This document shows, one piece after another, positions 26,737-36,023 of a DNA stretch of 64,000 nucleotides. The DNA is taken from positions 38,619 through 102,618 of the forward strand of contig NZ_JAUCGJ010000010.1 of the NCBI RefSeq assembly GCF_030378065.1. The letters run 5' to 3'. The notes below the pieces were generated by a model. That model saw only the letters and a list, made by a program, of their open reading frames with translations. It had not been told where the DNA came from and made no database searches. This DNA is from Candidatus Venteria ishoeyi. GTDB lineage: Bacteria; Pseudomonadota; Gammaproteobacteria; Beggiatoales; Beggiatoaceae. A program made the translations under genes and the position numbers. Each line of letters starts with the position of its first letter. Position 1 is the stretch's first letter.

Positions 26737-27528
26737 ATGATAACCGATATTCAAGCCCACCTTCTTATTGTAGAAGATGATGATTTATTTCGTGATACTT
26801 TGCGTGACTATCTGTCCGCACGCGGTTACCAGGTTAGTACCGCGCGTGATGCCACTATCATGGATCCGATTATCAACCGGGAAACAATTGATTTATTAAT
26901 TCTCGATGTCATGTTGCCGGGTGAAGATGGCTTATCTATTGCCAAACGCTTACGGGCAAATAAATTTGTTGCACCAATTTTGATTTTATCAGCCTTAAAC
27001 GAAGAAGTGGACAGAGTTGTTGGCCTGGAAATTGGTGCGGATGATTATCTGAGTAAACCCACCAGTTTGCGCGAAGTACTTGCCAGGGTGCGTGCTTTAT
27101 TGCGGCGTATGCATATGCAGTCCGGTACAGATAAGCTTGAGCCGATCCCTCCGAGTTATTGTTTTGGTGATTTTGTATTAAATCTGGCTTCCTACCAGTT
27201 TCTGCACCAGAATCAACAGATTCATTTAAGTAAATCTGAATTTGAATTATTGCGCGTGTTTGTGGAAAACCCCAACCAGGTTTTAAATCGCGATAAGCTC
27301 TCCACTTTACTGAAAGGGCGTGAGTATAATCGTCAGAATCGCAGTATTGATGTCAAGGTTCGACGTTTACGCACAAAAATGGAAGAAGATCCCGCAGAGC
27401 CTGCTTATATTCGCACGGTACACAGTGTTGGTTATATGTTTTGTCCGGAAGGGGCTAAAACAAAAGATAAAAAAATCGAACATGATGAGTTAAGCGAATT
27501 GGTTATTGAAAAGTTAAAAACAAACTGA
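26737..27528 (+). CDS. OmpR/PhoB-family response regulator
   Basis: 263 residues. The receiver domain is about 8-120, with LLIVEDDDLF, the phosphoacceptor Asp in LLILDVMLPGEDG, and YLSKPTS. The C-terminal winged helix is about 140-240, with HLSKSEFELLRVFVENP, the recognition helix NRSIDVKVRRLRTKM and YIRTVHSVGYMF. It is a transcription regulator activated by phosphorylation. No histidine kinase gene adjoins it, so its partner is elsewhere. An acidic tail of about 20 residues follows the DNA-binding domain. An 88-base gap without features separates it from the next gene. Confidence 0.92.
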   Translation: MITDIQAHLLIVEDDDLFRDTLRDYLSARGYQVSTARDATIMDPIINRETIDLLILDVMLPGEDGLSIAKRLRANKFVAPILILSALNEEVDRVVGLEIGADDYLSKPTSLREVLARVRALLRRMHMQSGTDKLEPIPPSYCFGDFVLNLASYQFLHQNQQIHLSKSEFELLRVFVENPNQVLNRDKLSTLLKGREYNRQNRSIDVKVRRLRTKMEEDPAEPAYIRTVHSVGYMFCPEGAKTKDKKIEHDELSELVIEKLKTN

Positions 27529-27631
27529 ATAGAGCTGAGTTACGCAAAGGCTTTTTGTTTGTGCTTTAAGGGCATAAAAAAAATACCGCTGCTTCACGCT
27601 GAATTTTATTAGTATTTATTTGCGCCAAAAT

Positions 27632-28681
27632 ATGAAACACTTTTTTTTATTTTTCCTGACTTTTTGCAGTTTATGTCTTCCCCCTGCTGTTGCAGCAAAG
27701 CCTGAAGGGGCTGTGCGCATTATGGCTGTGGGTGACATGATGTTTGGCACCAACTATCCCAGCGCAGCTTATTTGCCTGCCAATGAAGGCAAAAGCCTGT
27801 TGCACGATACGGCGGCAATATTGCGCAGCGCGGATTTAACTGTGGGTAATCTGGAAGGCACTATCCTCAATAAAGGTGGTCAGGTTAAACGTTGCAGTGA
27901 TCCCAAAAAATGTTATGCCTTTCGTATGCCAGTCGCTTATGCACAGCATAACTTAAAAAACGGGGGCTTTGATGCCGTCAGTATTGCCAATAATCATGTC
28001 GGTGATTTTGGGCAAAGTGGACGTAGCAGCACCATAGCCAATCTCAAAGCCATGGGCATACAGGCTGCGGGGCAGCTTAGCAAACCCACTGCGGTATTTA
28101 CTAAAAACGGGGTGCGTTATGGCTTTGCCGCTTTTGCGCCTAATGTCGGTACGGTGGATTTGCGCAACATAAAAAAAGCCAAACAAATTGTCACTCAGCT
28201 TGCCAAACAAAGTGATGTTGTTATTGTTTCTTTTCATGGTGGCGCAGAAGGTCGCAAGTATGAACATGTGACCCGTAAAACTGAAAAATTTTATGGTGAA
28301 AACCGGGGTAATGTCTACCAATTTGCCCATGCGGTAATCGATGCAGGTGCCGATCTGGTATTTGGACATGGCCCGCATGTCACCCGTGCGCTGGAACTAT
28401 ATAAAGGCCGTTTAATAGCCTATAGCCTGGGTAATTTTTGTACTTACGGGCGCTTTAATCTACGCGGTATCAATGGCATTGCACCCATTTTACAAGTTGA
28501 TGTTGATGCACAAGGCCAGTTTATGCAGGGCAAGGTAATTTCCACCCGACAGAATAAAGCCAATGGTGTTTATCTGGATGCCAATGCTAAAGTCCTAAAG
28601 CGTATACAGCAATTGACTCTGACGGATTTTCCAAAGACCCCATTAAAAATTTTAAATAATGGTAAAATTATTAAAAAATAA
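27632..28681 (+). CDS. CapA-family (PGA capsule type) metallophosphatase-fold protein, exported
   Basis: 349 residues from the ATG at 27632; a TTG at 27620 is less likely because the signal peptide starts at MKHFFLFFLTFCSLCLP. CapA-family motifs are visible: AVGDMMFGTNYP, LTVGNLEGTI, VSIANNHVGDFG, VVIVSFHGGAEG and DLVFGHGPHVTRALELYKG. These supply the Asp/Asn/His ligands of the metallophosphoesterase fold. In Bacillus, CapA takes part in poly-gamma-glutamate export; many proteobacterial members have unknown roles. No capB/capC neighbours exist here, so a capsule role should not be assumed. Confidence 0.85.
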   Translation: MKHFFLFFLTFCSLCLPPAVAAKPEGAVRIMAVGDMMFGTNYPSAAYLPANEGKSLLHDTAAILRSADLTVGNLEGTILNKGGQVKRCSDPKKCYAFRMPVAYAQHNLKNGGFDAVSIANNHVGDFGQSGRSSTIANLKAMGIQAAGQLSKPTAVFTKNGVRYGFAAFAPNVGTVDLRNIKKAKQIVTQLAKQSDVVIVSFHGGAEGRKYEHVTRKTEKFYGENRGNVYQFAHAVIDAGADLVFGHGPHVTRALELYKGRLIAYSLGNFCTYGRFNLRGINGIAPILQVDVDAQGQFMQGKVISTRQNKANGVYLDANAKVLKRIQQLTLTDFPKTPLKILNNGKIIKK

Positions 28682-28690
28682 ACCATCTGA

Positions 28691-28779
28691 GAAGTTGTTG
28701 CTAAAGCGTTATGAACAAAGCCGGGGCAGGGCGCAGGCAGCGCCGCTATGTCGAGCGCAATAGGTTTAGCAGTAGCTTC
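28691..28779. repeat. Imperfect inverted repeat in the CapA/transglycosylase gap
   Basis: GAAGTTGTTGCTAAA and TTTAGCAGTAGCTTC pair with three mismatches around a G+C-rich centre (GCCGGGGCAGGGCGCAGG). It could be a small dispersed element or a structured leader. Only one copy is seen. Confidence 0.35.
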
Positions 28780-28814
28780 TGAATTCCACAAACCCAAATT
28801 AAATTTAAATAATC

Positions 28815-29426
28815 ATGGCTGAAATTGATGCAAGCCAACAAAACCAGCCTGTAACACCTGCAACACCACCTCCCGCTGGCGATGGCATAGATGAGATAAG
28901 CTCAGGTTTTGAGAAAAAAAAGCCGGGCTTGTTAGTACGTTTATTCAGACAATTACTCATTTTTTTTGTGTTGGCTTATCTTGTTTTGTTTGCTGGCTAT
29001 TATTATATTTCCCTGCAAAAAGACGATTTACAACAACGCGCGGCCTTTTATGCCAAAAAATATGAAATTGATACACTTTTATTTCACGCATTAATCACTC
29101 AGGAAAGCCACTGGAACCCCTGGGCCTACTCATCGGCTGGTGCAGCAGGGTTAACCCAGTTAATGCCGGAAACGGCAAAATCTGTTTGTGGTTTAAGCAC
29201 TAAAGAGCGTTTCCAGTCAGAAAAAAATTTAGATTGCGGAGCAAAATATTTTGCCCAGCAATTGCGCCGTTTTAAATCGGTAAAGCTGGCATTAGCCGCG
29301 TATAATGCCGGTCCCACCAGAGTTGCAAAATTAGGTCGGATACCGCGTATCCCGGAAACCCAGCATTATGTCAAACGGGTATTCACTCACTGGCAACAAG
29401 CACAGAAACAGCAAGCCGCCCCGTAA
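28815..29426 (+). CDS. Membrane-anchored SLT-type lytic transglycosylase
   Basis: 203 residues. A cytoplasmic N terminus of about 35 residues precedes a transmembrane helix (LLIFFVLAYLVLFAGYYYI). The lysozyme-like domain has the catalytic Glu in ALITQESHWNPWAYS, then SAGAAGLTQLMPETA and ALAAYNAGPTRVAK, which are the three classic SLT motifs. It cleaves peptidoglycan glycan strands in the periplasm. An unusual point is the uncleaved N-terminal anchor rather than a signal peptide or lipobox. It lies 16 bases upstream of parE, so the two are probably co-transcribed. Confidence 0.9.
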   Translation: MAEIDASQQNQPVTPATPPPAGDGIDEISSGFEKKKPGLLVRLFRQLLIFFVLAYLVLFAGYYYISLQKDDLQQRAAFYAKKYEIDTLLFHALITQESHWNPWAYSSAGAAGLTQLMPETAKSVCGLSTKERFQSEKNLDCGAKYFAQQLRRFKSVKLALAAYNAGPTRVAKLGRIPRIPETQHYVKRVFTHWQQAQKQQAAP

Positions 29427-29442
29427 AAATTCAGGTTAAAAT

Positions 29443-31332
29443 ATGACAGAACAATATCAAGCCTCAGAAATTGAGGTACTCAGCGGTCTTGACCCTGTGC
29501 GCAAACGTCCGGGCATGTATACCGATACCACGCGTCCAAATCATCTTGCCCAGGAAGTCATTGATAACAGTGTGGATGAAGCGATGGCGGGTCATGCCAA
29601 TCAGATTGATGTGGTGTTATATGCCGATCAATCACTTTCCGTCAGTGATAACGGGCGTGGTATGCCGGTGGATATTCACCCGGAAGAAGGCATCAGTGGC
29701 GTAGAACTGATTTTGACCCGACTCCATGCCGGGGGCAAATTTTCCAATAAAAATTACCAGTTTTCCGGCGGTTTGCACGGGGTGGGTATCTCGGTAGTCA
29801 ATGCCTTATCCACGCGCCTGGAGGTAGAAGTCAAACGCGATGGGAAAACCTGGCATATGGCGTTTGCCGATGGCGAAAAAGTCAGTGATTTACAGGCCAC
29901 AGGCAGTGTTGGCAAAAAAAATACCGGCACCCAGGTACATTTTTATCCTGATCCCCAGTATTTTGATCAAGCCCCGTTTTCCCTCAATAAACTCAAACAA
30001 GTGCTGCGCGCCAAAGCGGTGTTATGTCCGGGTTTGACTATCACCCTAAAAGAAGCTGGCAGCGATGAAAGCTGGGAATGGTTTTATGAAGATGGCCTGA
30101 CCAGCTATTTGCAAGCCCATCTCACGGATACTGAATACCTGCCGCAAGAACCCTTTACCGGGCATTTCAGTGGCAATACAGAAGCCGCTGACTGGGCCTT
30201 GGTATGGCAGGTGGAAGAGCAGGAATTACTGGTAGAAAGTTATGTCAATCTGATTCCCACCATCCAGGGCGGTACCCATGTCAATGGTCTGCGCAGTGGT
30301 TTACTGGAAGCGGTGCGGGAATTTTGTGATTTACGCAACTTATTGCCACGCGGCGTTAAACTCGCGCCTGATGATGTCTGGGCGCAATGCGCTTATGTGC
30401 TGTCCGTGAAACTGGCTGACCCACAATTTTCCGGGCAAACCAAAGAACGTTTATCTTCCCGCGCCTGTGCCAGTTTTGTTTCCGGCGTGGTGCGCGACAG
30501 CCTGAGTTTATGGTTAAACCAGCACCCGGAAACCGGCGAGAAAATTGCCGAGCAGATTATCACCCGCGCTCAAAACCGCTTAAAAACCGCTAAAAAAGTT
30601 ACTCGCAAAAAAACCACCGGCGGGCCAGCATTACCGGGAAAACTCTCAGATTGCACCAGTGCAGATATGAATTTAACCGAACTGTTCCTGGTAGAAGGAG
30701 ATTCTGCGGGTGGTTCTGCCAAGCAGGCCAGAGATAAAAACTATCAGGCGGTGATGCCCTTGCGCGGTAAAATTCTCAACACCTGGGAAGTTTCTTCCGG
30801 GCAGGTGCTGGCTTCACAGGAAGTGCATGATATTGCGGTGGCTATTGGCGTAGACCCGGACAGCGAAAACCTGACAGGATTACGCTATGGCAAGGTCTGT
30901 ATTCTGGCGGATGCCGATTCTGATGGCGCGCATATCGCCACCTTGTTATGCGCCTTGTTTGTGCGCCACTTTCCCGCAGTGGTGAGTGCCGGACATATTT
31001 ATGTGGCAATGCCGCCCTTATACCGGATTGATTTAGGTAATGAAGTATTTTATGCACTCAATGATGATGAACGTGAAGGCATATTAGAGCGTCTTACCGC
31101 CGAGCGCAAACGCGGCAAAACCAATGTCCAGCGTTTTAAGGGCTTGGGCGAAATGAACCCCATGCAACTGCGGGAAACCACCATGAACCCGGATACCCGG
31201 CGTTTGGTGCAATTGACGATGGAAGCCCCGGAGGAAACCCAGGCCACCATGGATATGCTGCTGGCTAAAAAACGTGCCTCGGATCGCAGGGCCTGGCTGG
31301 AAAGTAAAGGGAATCTGGCAGTGGTTACATAG
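29443..31332 (+). CDS. parE: DNA topoisomerase IV subunit B (ParE)
   Basis: 629 residues, full length. It has the GHKL ATPase domain (RKRPGMYTDTTRPNHLAQEV, DNGRGMPVD, GGLHGVGISVVNAL) and the TOPRIM domain (ELFLVEGDSAGGSAKQARD, ILADADSDGAHI). It ends with FKGLGEMNPMQLRETTMNP. The YTDTTRP form is ParE- rather than GyrB-like. With ParC it decatenates daughter chromosomes; parC is not in the window. The TAG stop is formed exactly where a MITE-like element begins (31331), yet the protein ends at the normal place. Confidence 0.96.
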   Translation: MTEQYQASEIEVLSGLDPVRKRPGMYTDTTRPNHLAQEVIDNSVDEAMAGHANQIDVVLYADQSLSVSDNGRGMPVDIHPEEGISGVELILTRLHAGGKFSNKNYQFSGGLHGVGISVVNALSTRLEVEVKRDGKTWHMAFADGEKVSDLQATGSVGKKNTGTQVHFYPDPQYFDQAPFSLNKLKQVLRAKAVLCPGLTITLKEAGSDESWEWFYEDGLTSYLQAHLTDTEYLPQEPFTGHFSGNTEAADWALVWQVEEQELLVESYVNLIPTIQGGTHVNGLRSGLLEAVREFCDLRNLLPRGVKLAPDDVWAQCAYVLSVKLADPQFSGQTKERLSSRACASFVSGVVRDSLSLWLNQHPETGEKIAEQIITRAQNRLKTAKKVTRKKTTGGPALPGKLSDCTSADMNLTELFLVEGDSAGGSAKQARDKNYQAVMPLRGKILNTWEVSSGQVLASQEVHDIAVAIGVDPDSENLTGLRYGKVCILADADSDGAHIATLLCALFVRHFPAVVSAGHIYVAMPPLYRIDLGNEVFYALNDDEREGILERLTAERKRGKTNVQRFKGLGEMNPMQLRETTMNPDTRRLVQLTMEAPEETQATMDMLLAKKRASDRRAWLESKGNLAVVT

Positions 31333-31446
31333 GAGTGAGAATTTTATAACTTCAGCAAGCTGGCTGGTCTTTTTCTCCATTTTCTGCATTGTGAAAATGA
31401 ATAAAAATCCTGTGCCCAGTTCCTGCATTTATTTCATCCTCACTCC
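31331..31446. mobile_element. MITE-like element, copy C (internal deletion, reverse orientation)
   Basis: It begins AGGAGTGAGAATTTTATAAC and ends ATTTCATCCTCACTCC, in the opposite orientation to copy B. About 55 interior bases present in copies B and D are missing between TTTTCTGCATT and GTGAAAATGA. The remaining ~300 bases to the next gene hold a weak AACTCGGTTTTT/AAAAAACTGGG hairpin with a T-run and nothing else. Confidence 0.85.
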
Positions 31447-31743
31447 ATAGGAAGCTGTCCAAGAACTCGGTTTTTCAAAAAACTGGGTTTTTAAGTTATT
31501 GATAAATAATGGGTTAAATTTAGCAAAATTATTGATTTTGCTATTCTCGGACGGCCTCCTGGGAACGACGCTCCCGGCGTTGCGCTTTGAAAAATACAAA
31601 ATAGCCTGCACAAATCCTTGTCAGAATAATTATGCTCACCACAGATTCCTGAAGCAGGTGTTGTTGTTTCATCAACTGCACGCAGGATGCGCAATAGCAG
31701 AAATCAGGTTATACTCCAAGCTTTCTGTTTTTATCGTATTATC

Positions 31744-32250
31744 ATGAAGTCAGCTTATTTATCTATTTGTATTGTTTTATTCATGCTCAGCGCCTGTAGC
31801 AGTGTGCTGCCACCCACTCAGGCGATGAGCGATGCGCGTCAGGCAATTCAGGCAGCGCGTGATATTAAGGCGCATGTTTATCTGCCTGCGAACATTGCCT
31901 GCGCGGAGCGACGTTTGCACCAGGCGGAAAAGGAATTATCAGCAGGCCCTCATGCTTATCATTATGCCCATTTTAATGCTGAGGTTGCCAAAGAAGAGGC
32001 AGTATACGCGCATCAGCTTACACAGACGCTATTGTCTGCCGAAAGTGGCTTACAGCAGGTAAAAGCACAAGGATTTGAATGGTTGTATACCGAAGTTTTA
32101 TTAAAAGAAGCGAAAGCCCTGGCCTTGCATGGGGATTTACAGAAAGCCAGCGCGCTGGCAGCCTCTGCATTAGAGCAAGTTGAGCAGGCTTTGGCTCAGG
32201 CGGAAGCCGCCTTGCATGTTGAGCCTGTGAATCGGAAAATACAACCTTGA
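31744..32250 (+). CDS. DUF4398-like coiled-coil lipoprotein
   Basis: 168 residues from the ATG at 31744; an upstream in-frame start at 31687 would precede the signal peptide. The lipobox is LFMLSAC with lipidation at Cys. The mature part is helical, with a SDARQAIQAARDI start and ASALAASALEQVEQALAQAEAAL repeats, typical of DUF4398 periplasmic lipoproteins. Function unknown. Its TGA overlaps the ATG of the YihY gene by one base. Confidence 0.8.
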   Translation: MKSAYLSICIVLFMLSACSSVLPPTQAMSDARQAIQAARDIKAHVYLPANIACAERRLHQAEKELSAGPHAYHYAHFNAEVAKEEAVYAHQLTQTLLSAESGLQQVKAQGFEWLYTEVLLKEAKALALHGDLQKASALAASALEQVEQALAQAEAALHVEPVNRKIQP

Positions 32251-33560
32251 TGGATATACAGCGCTACCAGGAATGGGAGCAGCGTTTTTTCCATAAACTC
32301 CCCCCTGCAATACGCACATTTTTACAGAATATCAGTGGTTTTTTGCATTTGCTGGTGCTACGTTTTGTTGAGGATCGCTGTATCACGCAGGCATCAGCAC
32401 TGGCTTACACCACCTTGTTATCACTGGTGCCGTTGATGACCCTGGTGTTTGGTATGCTCTCAGCATTTCCGGCATTTAGCGAAATTCAAAATGATATACA
32501 GCATTTTATTTTTGAAAACTTTGTCCCGGCTTCCGGTGCGGTGGTACAGGACTATTTAGAAAATTTTACCCAAAAAACCTCACAACTGACTGCGATTGGT
32601 ATCGCTTTTTTGATTATCACCGCGCTGCTGATGGTAAAAACCATTGATAAAGCCTTAAATACCATCTGGCACAGCAATCGAAGTCGTAACCCGGTGACCA
32701 GTTTTCTGGTGTATTGGTCGATATTAACCGTTGCGCCACTGCTGATTGGTATCAGTGTGTTTATCACTTCTTATCTGACCTCCTTATCCTTGTGGAGTGA
32801 TGTGGTAGAGCGCCACCTGGGTTTGCAGGTGTTAAATATACTGCCTTTTGTGACTTCAGCCACGGCATTTACCCTGCTGTATATGTTGATTCCAAATCGG
32901 CGGGTTCCCATGTTTTACGCTTTATTGGGTGGTATCTGCGCCGCTTTATTATTTGACATGGCAAAACGTGGCTTTGCTTTATATGTGACGCAATCCCCCG
33001 TGTATGAAACGATTTATGGTGCGCTGTCCACTATTCCATTATTTCTGATTTGGATTTACGCCTCCTGGATTATGATTCTATTTGGTGCGGAAGTGACCTA
33101 TTGTCTGACCATCTATCGGCGTTCGGAATATCATAATCAAAAATTATCAGGCTATAGTAATTTTATTTACAGCTATCGCTTGCTGGGGCATTTATGGGAA
33201 GCCCAGCAGCAGGGCAGCACCTTGAGCCTGGAGGTGATTTTAAGCCGCGAAGGCTGGCAGAATGAATTGCGTTTAATGGATATGTTAAGGCGATTAAAAC
33301 GCCATCATTGGGTTTATCGCGGTGTTGAGGGTGATGAATGGGGTCTGGCGCGGGATTTAGGTGAAGTAGCATTATTGGATTTATACAAAATGATGGTCAA
33401 CGGCATTTTTGATACCTACCCGGAGTTACCTGACAAGCATCAAAGCTGGAATAAAAATCTGGAACAAACATTAGAACCGATACGCGCACTTACGGAACAG
33501 GAAATGAACAAACCCTTAAAAACATTTTATAGCCAACATCTGGACATTCAGGAGAAATGA
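32250..33560 (+). CDS. YihY/UPF0761 (BrkB-type) inner-membrane protein
   Basis: 436 residues, with about six transmembrane helices in the first ~280. Conserved blocks are CITQASALAYTTLLSLVPLM, LNTIWH and YETIYGALSTIPLFLIWIYASW. A soluble C-terminal ~150 residues look winged-helix-like (LSREGWQNELRLMDMLRRLKR). Family members were once called ribonuclease BN; a transport or envelope role is more likely. The ATG at 32250 is preferred over the TTG at 32247. The next gene starts four bases after the stop. Confidence 0.88.
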   Translation: MDIQRYQEWEQRFFHKLPPAIRTFLQNISGFLHLLVLRFVEDRCITQASALAYTTLLSLVPLMTLVFGMLSAFPAFSEIQNDIQHFIFENFVPASGAVVQDYLENFTQKTSQLTAIGIAFLIITALLMVKTIDKALNTIWHSNRSRNPVTSFLVYWSILTVAPLLIGISVFITSYLTSLSLWSDVVERHLGLQVLNILPFVTSATAFTLLYMLIPNRRVPMFYALLGGICAALLFDMAKRGFALYVTQSPVYETIYGALSTIPLFLIWIYASWIMILFGAEVTYCLTIYRRSEYHNQKLSGYSNFIYSYRLLGHLWEAQQQGSTLSLEVILSREGWQNELRLMDMLRRLKRHHWVYRGVEGDEWGLARDLGEVALLDLYKMMVNGIFDTYPELPDKHQSWNKNLEQTLEPIRALTEQEMNKPLKTFYSQHLDIQEK

Positions 33561-33564
33561 ATCT

Positions 33565-34689
33565 ATGCAAAACACTGTCATTCTAGGTGCGGGTTTTGCC
33601 GCACTGACTGCCGTTAAAAGCCTGCGTAAACAGGGCTATCGTGACAAAATCACCCTGCTCGCGCCCAAGGCAGAATTTGTCTATTATCCCAGCCTGATTT
33701 GGGTACCCGCAGGCTGGCGCACGGAAACCGATATTAAATTACCTTTGGCCAATTTTTTTAAACGTCATGCAGTGGAATACCAGCAAGCCAGTGTGACGGG
33801 TTTACGCCCGGAAGCCTCCATTGTGGAAACAGATCAAGGTGAGTTTGATTTTGATAAGCTGATCATTGCCAGTGGTGGGCGTTTTATTAAAAAACTACCG
33901 GGTATAGATCAGGTTTTTATACCCTGCGAAGGTTACGAATCCACCCGCGCTTATAGCGACCGCTTGGCGGAAATGACCAGCGGCACCCTGGCTTTTGGCT
34001 TTGGCGGCAATCCCAAAGAGCCTTCCGCCATGCGCGGTGGGCCTATTTTTGAATTCATGTTTGGCATTGATACCCTCTTACGTCAGCAGGGGCGACGCGA
34101 GCAATTTGATTTATTGTTTTTCAGTCCCGCGCCACAACCCGGTAAACGCATGGGCGCAAAAGCCGTTGACGGTTTGCTGATGGAAATGAAAAATCGCCAG
34201 ATTCATACTCATCTTGGGCATAAAATAAAAGGTTTTGAAGCGCATAAAATTAAAACTGAAGGCGGCGAAGAGCGTAGTGATTTAACCTTGTTCATGCCGG
34301 GCATGACGGGGCCTGCCTGGGCAGCAAACAGCGGTCTGCCATTGACTGCGGGTGGCTTTATTAATGCTGATGAGCATTGTAAAACGCCTGATTTTGACAA
34401 TATTTATGTGGCGGGTGATGCGGGTAGTTTCCCCGGCCCTGACTGGAAACCCAAACAAGCGCACATGGCGGATTTACAAGCTAAAGCAGCGGTGACTAAT
34501 TTGCTGGCGGAAATGCAGGGCGAAGCCGCAACACATACCTTTAAGACCGAGCTGATTTGTATTGTTGATTCCTTAAATAACGGCATCATGGTATACCGCG
34601 ATGAAAAACGTGCCTGGCACTTTAAGTTGGTAGTATTTCAATGGCTGAAGCGTTTATTTGAGTGGTTTTATCTACGCGATTATCGTTGA
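33565..34689 (+). CDS. Sulfide:quinone reductase-like FAD-dependent oxidoreductase
   Basis: 374 residues. The N-terminal FAD-binding motif is VILGAGFAALTAV, a second dinucleotide region is FDKLIIASGG, and NIYVAGDAGSFPGPDWKPKQ contacts the flavin and quinone side as in SQR and flavocytochrome c enzymes. The C terminus (FQWLKRLFEWFYL) is an amphipathic membrane anchor. Cysteines are at 121, 272 and 332; 121 and 332 match the position of two SQR redox cysteines. The middle one (CYGPAYEF in classical SQRs) is replaced, as the aligned segment reads MRGGPIFEF. It therefore belongs to a divergent SQR group or a related quinone reductase. Sulfide as substrate is inferred. Confidence 0.8.
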   Translation: MQNTVILGAGFAALTAVKSLRKQGYRDKITLLAPKAEFVYYPSLIWVPAGWRTETDIKLPLANFFKRHAVEYQQASVTGLRPEASIVETDQGEFDFDKLIIASGGRFIKKLPGIDQVFIPCEGYESTRAYSDRLAEMTSGTLAFGFGGNPKEPSAMRGGPIFEFMFGIDTLLRQQGRREQFDLLFFSPAPQPGKRMGAKAVDGLLMEMKNRQIHTHLGHKIKGFEAHKIKTEGGEERSDLTLFMPGMTGPAWAANSGLPLTAGGFINADEHCKTPDFDNIYVAGDAGSFPGPDWKPKQAHMADLQAKAAVTNLLAEMQGEAATHTFKTELICIVDSLNNGIMVYRDEKRAWHFKLVVFQWLKRLFEWFYLRDYR

Positions 34690-34695
34690 GCCTTT

Positions 34696-35475
34696 ATGAT
34701 TCAACAACGCTCCCGTTTATTGGAAGATGCTGCATTTCGAGGCATCATCTGGGCTTTTACCGGCATGATTTTCAGTTTTCTGTTTGTATTATTAGGTGAA
34801 TATATACGCGATATTGTCCCAAACTTGCTACGCATTTGGATTGCAACAATCGGGGCCAGCGTGTTAACCGCTTTGTTATACAGCAGTATGCGTCTGACTG
34901 TGGTGATTGCAAATTTTGTGTTTATTGCCTTAATGATGTATGTCTTAAAAAAACCGGATGGCGCAACACTGGAACCGCTGATTTTAATTGGTAGCGGCCT
35001 GGGTGCGCTGCTGGGTGCCTTATATGGTTGGCAGGATAAGCAATCGCATATTTGTCGGGCGGATGGCAAAATTGTGGCTGGTTTTATTGCCGGTATCCTC
35101 GCAGCAATCCCAGTGTTGTTACTCTATTTTGTTATCGGAGAGATTGATTATCCCTGGTCAGCGATGATGATCACTCCACTGGCTATTTTTATTTATGTAT
35201 CTTCCGCCTACTGGTTTGTAAATCTTTGCCATACTTTATTATCCCCCATTTTTGATGGCTTGCTGGTGGGTTGTGGCATGGGCGGCATCACCGCTTTGAT
35301 TTTTGTCAGCATGGCGGGCAGTTTCAGCCCAGAAGCTTTGGGACTGGAATATCATCAGGAGTTTGTGCAACGGATCTATCATATGTTGGGGCCGATTGTC
35401 AGCGGCAGCGCTGCCGTGTGTTTTTTAGTGGGCGTGTTGCGCTCTATTTTTCATGTGCGTTGGTATGATTTATAA
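34696..35475 (+). CDS. Multi-pass membrane protein of unknown function
   Basis: 259 residues with about seven hydrophobic helices (for example IIWAFTGMIFSFLFVLLGEY, LILIGSGLGALLGALYGW and IVAGFIAGILAAIPVLLLYF). No family recognised. It starts six bases after the SQR-like gene, so it may be a partner or assembly factor of that enzyme; this is context only. Confidence 0.75.
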   Translation: MIQQRSRLLEDAAFRGIIWAFTGMIFSFLFVLLGEYIRDIVPNLLRIWIATIGASVLTALLYSSMRLTVVIANFVFIALMMYVLKKPDGATLEPLILIGSGLGALLGALYGWQDKQSHICRADGKIVAGFIAGILAAIPVLLLYFVIGEIDYPWSAMMITPLAIFIYVSSAYWFVNLCHTLLSPIFDGLLVGCGMGGITALIFVSMAGSFSPEALGLEYHQEFVQRIYHMLGPIVSGSAAVCFLVGVLRSIFHVRWYDL

Positions 35476-35596
35476 ACCATGAAGCAGAGTGCCGTTATGT
35501 TTTAGATTCCAAGGCAGGCTTAAAACAACATATCCGCACTGATTTTGGACGCATAAAGCCGAAATGGTTTATTGAAGTTTATGTTTAAATCTGGGT

Positions 35597-35983
35597 TTAG
35601 ATTAATGGCAGCAAAACTGTTTCAAGCTGCTGTGTTGTCACAGGGCGGATTAAAATAGCCTGTAATGGAAACATTTCAGCAAACTGTTTAGCGTATTGTT
35701 GTTCAGATTTATCAGCAATAATTATCACTTTGGCTTCTGGCGCATATTTTGGCAGGCTGTACATCAAGACATCCAGGTTGCAGATGTTAATTCCCGCATA
35801 ATTATTACTATAGCCATACAAAAACTCTGCAAAAATTAAATCAGGTGCTGATTTTTTCAGCATTTTAATCGCTTTGCGCGGTGAGTTAACCCGTTGTTCA
35901 CGGATATTCAGTTTTTGGTAGAGGTCGGAAAAATTCGGGTGTCCGGGTAACTCGATAACTGAAAGCAATGTTTTGTCAGACAT
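35597..35983 (-). CDS. Degenerate receiver-like protein
   Basis: 128 residues with the alternating strand/helix pattern of a CheY fold: LLSVIELPG, SAPDLIFAEFLYG, AKVIIIADKSE and AILIRPVTTQQLE. The acidic pocket after strand 1 is missing and the phosphoacceptor position reads FAEF, so phosphorylation is unlikely. The Lys of the KP motif is replaced by Arg (IRPV). It may act as a protein-interaction domain. It stands alone; the 121 bases upstream of its stop side contain no clear feature. Confidence 0.6.
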   Translation of the reverse strand: MSDKTLLSVIELPGHPNFSDLYQKLNIREQRVNSPRKAIKMLKKSAPDLIFAEFLYGYSNNYAGINICNLDVLMYSLPKYAPEAKVIIIADKSEQQYAKQFAEMFPLQAILIRPVTTQQLETVLLPLI

Positions 35984-36023
35984 TAAGATCGACCTTTAGT
36001 GAGTATCCAGTTTTAATCTCAGT

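Noticed and set aside
27540..27605. Terminator or small RNA after the OmpR-type regulator
   Set aside because: There is an A-run but no convincing stem.
27632..28681. Capsule biosynthesis locus based on the CapA-like gene
   Set aside because: No capB, capC or other capsule genes are nearby, and the family is broad.
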